A stretch of 10,895 nucleotides of DNA, from positions 1-10,895 of the forward strand of contig MU617553.1 of the NCBI GenBank assembly GCA_025201705.1, given 5' to 3'. The first letter of the stretch is position 1. Each line of letters begins with the position of its first letter. The notes beneath the pieces were generated by a model. The model worked only from the letters and a program-made list of their open reading frames with translations, did not search any database and was not told the origin of the DNA. Source of the DNA: Dissophora ornata (taxonomy: Eukaryota; Mortierellomycota; Mortierellomycetes; Mortierellales; Mortierellaceae). The translations under genes and the position numbers were made by a program. This document shows positions 9,852-10,895 of this stretch, piece by piece.

Positions 9852-10061
9852 AGATGCAGACTTTCGCGAGTGTGGCTGCACTTAGACTTCCATTCGCACA
9901 AAAAAAAAAAAAAAAAAAAAGAGAGACATGCAGACTTTCACGCGGTCCAAAGAGATTAAATAATTCATGTGTACATTACACCAAAATGCTTGAGTCAACC
10001 GTCTGGGCAATTTAATTAAGGGAAGATATCACATAAATAGGGTGCCTGATTTTGCAGTATT
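9852..10061. terminator. 3' intergenic region between the convergent secreted-protein and deacetylase genes
   Basis: This stretch of 210 bp has no gene. It holds a 21-nt A run (9900-9920) flanked by two copies of a 12-bp sequence, and AT-rich blocks that may direct 3'-end formation: ATTAAATAATTC (9955-9966) for the plus-strand gene, and AATTTAATTAAG (10009-10020) with ATAAATAG (10033-10040) for the minus-strand gene. Confidence 0.45.
9854..9939 (+). repeat. 12-bp direct repeats flanking a short A-tailed segment
   Basis: ATGCAGACTTTC occurs at 9854-9865 and again at 9928-9939, and similarity extends a few bases to each side. Between them lie about 34 bp, a run of 21 A (9900-9920) and GAGAGAC. 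The arrangement of direct repeat, short body, A-tail and direct repeat resembles the target-site duplication left by an L1-type retroposed insertion, but the body is very short and not recognised, and the A-tail does not abut the second repeat exactly. Confidence 0.5.
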
Positions 10062-10601
10062 CTAGAGCAGCAACTGGCCAGCAGCGACGACAGCTGCGAC
10101 GACAGCTGCGGCAGCGCTGGTCATGCCAACCGTCGAAGCGGAGTTTCCGCTCTTTCCAGATCCAGTAGCGGCAGTAACACTACCGGTGCTGGTGCTGTTG
10201 GCACCGGTGGTGCTGGTGGTGCTGTTGTTGGTGACACCAGTCACAGCACCATTCATGGTCGCGAGGGTGATGTTCTTTTCCAGATAGGGGTGGGGGTCGT
10301 TCATGCAGGCCGAGACTGGCATGGTCTTCCAGGTTTTTTGGAGCTTGGGCAAGTTGGTGATCGCGGCCTCGACGGTGCTTTGGTAGAGCTCGTGCTCGAG
10401 GCAGATATGGCCGGTCGTATCCGTGGGTGCCTTCGCAACCCACGAGTTGAAAAGCGTGGCAATGGACGTCTGGGTAACCGCTGTCTGTTTGCTCGTGGGG
10501 TCCATCTCCCAGTCGTTGGTGTCGAGGTCCCAAATGACGGAGGTGTAACCCATCTGAGTCAAGAGGCCGCGGATACGGTTGTCGATATCACCGTAGGGGG
10601 G
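10062..10601 (-). CDS. Chitin deacetylase (polysaccharide deacetylase, CE4), C-terminal exon only
   Basis: This is the last exon (179 residues plus stop), entered in phase 0 from an acceptor (AATAG) just above 10601; the 5' part is outside the window. It starts with PPYGDIDNRIR, a core CE4 motif, then GYTSVIWDLDTNDW (17-31) and GHICLEHEL (64-72), whose His70 matches the conserved histidine of the last catalytic motif. The Asp-containing and metal-binding His motifs should lie in the missing exons. Residues after about 125 form a Thr/Ser/Asn-rich stalk ending in an Ala/Val/Leu hydrophobic tail, as expected for GPI anchoring. The family removes acetyl groups from chitin to make chitosan in the cell wall. 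It reads intact here, with no frameshift or internal stop. A branch-point-like CTGAC lies about 30 nt upstream of the acceptor. Confidence 0.9.
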   Translation of the reverse strand, partial: PPYGDIDNRIRGLLTQMGYTSVIWDLDTNDWEMDPTSKQTAVTQTSIATLFNSWVAKAPTDTTGHICLEHELYQSTVEAAITNLPKLQKTWKTMPVSACMNDPHPYLEKNITLATMNGAVTGVTNNSTTSTTGANSTSTGSVTAATGSGKSGNSASTVGMTSAAAAVVAAVVAAGQLLL

Positions 10602-10895
10602 CTATTGGTCATCAAGAATTTTGTGTTGTCAGTAATTAATTAATTGCATCGATAAAAAAGGGCGAAACGAAACAGTTGGACAAAAATACACGGGAAACGG
10701 GCCAAAGGCAGGGCTCTCTTTTTTTTCCTTTTTTTTTTTGCTCTCATCTGAACTTGTTTCAACTATCAACAGCAGTTCAGACAAAAGTGATCTGCCAGCG
10801 GATTAATGTTCTTCAATGCGTTGCTCCGAAAGAGCAGCACGAGAAGGAGCATGGGAGAGGGAGCATGGGAGAGGGAGAATGGGAGAGGGAGCATG
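10602..10895 (-). other. Partial intron of the chitin deacetylase gene
   Basis: Reading away from the exon on the minus strand, I find no stretch that encodes the residues expected just before PPYGDID in CE4 enzymes (typically ending Phe-Arg) followed by a donor site. The whole remainder is therefore most simply an intron running off the window, at least 294 nt long. It contains TTAATTAATTAATT (10633-10646), T-rich tracts at 10719-10739 and a tandem repeat at the far end. Confidence 0.5.
10848..10895. repeat. 14-bp tandem repeat, about 3.4 copies, running off the edge
   Basis: The unit AGCATGGGAGAGGG occurs at 10848-10861, 10862-10875 and 10876-10889 (one change, AGAATG), with the start of a fourth at 10890-10895. 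It is a purine-rich minisatellite; the true copy number lies outside the window. Confidence 0.95.

Noticed and set aside
10180..10533. A 117-codon minus-strand open frame overlapping the deacetylase exon
   Set aside because: It is in another frame of a motif-bearing CE4 exon and has no features of its own.
1..10895. CRISPR arrays, tRNA or rRNA genes, transposase or viral genes
   Set aside because: I looked on both strands and saw no spaced repeat array, cloverleaf, or transposase, integrase or reverse-transcriptase motifs; the repeats present are simple or short tandem types.

Overview
The window looks like nuclear DNA from a filamentous fungus, most likely an early-diverging one (Mucoromycota, Mortierella-like). 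The evidence is several short spliceosomal introns per gene (81-196 nt, GT...AG), CT-rich leaders before start codons, scattered mono- and trinucleotide runs, a chitin deacetylase of the GPI-anchored Mucoromycota style, and a CSC1-type channel. The lineage is inferred from gene style only. I saw no bacterial, phage, CRISPR, tRNA or rRNA signal.

Layout. Positions 1-643 are an upstream/promoter region with a CA repeat and CT-rich leader. Positions 644-4281 (+) hold a seven-exon gene for a protein kinase of about 985 residues: an N-terminal TKL-type kinase domain, a disordered linker of about 650 residues, and a C1 zinc finger at the extreme C-terminus. Only 109 bp separate its stop from that of a convergent five-exon gene on the minus strand (7885-4391), which encodes a CSC1/OSCA/TMEM63-family membrane channel of about 1032 residues. 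Positions 7886-9182 are a 1.3-kb divergent intergenic region with TATA-like elements on both sides and a strong imperfect hairpin. Positions 9183-9851 (+) encode a small (about 186 residues) unrecognised protein with a signal peptide, acidic and poly-serine stalk, and GPI-type tail, in two exons. Positions 10601-10062 (-) are the last exon of a chitin deacetylase with its own Ser/Thr-rich stalk and GPI-type tail; the rest of that gene lies beyond the right edge, behind an intron containing a 14-bp tandem repeat.

No operon-like cooperation is expected in such a genome. All four products would plausibly act in signalling or at the cell surface (kinase/C1 at membranes, an osmosensitive channel, a cell-surface protein and a cell-wall enzyme), but functional linkage between them is speculation. 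All gene models were built by hand from splice signals, reading phase and family motifs. The most uncertain points are the first intron of the CSC1-like gene, the short exon 1 / exon 2 join of the small secreted protein, and the missing 5' part of the deacetylase.
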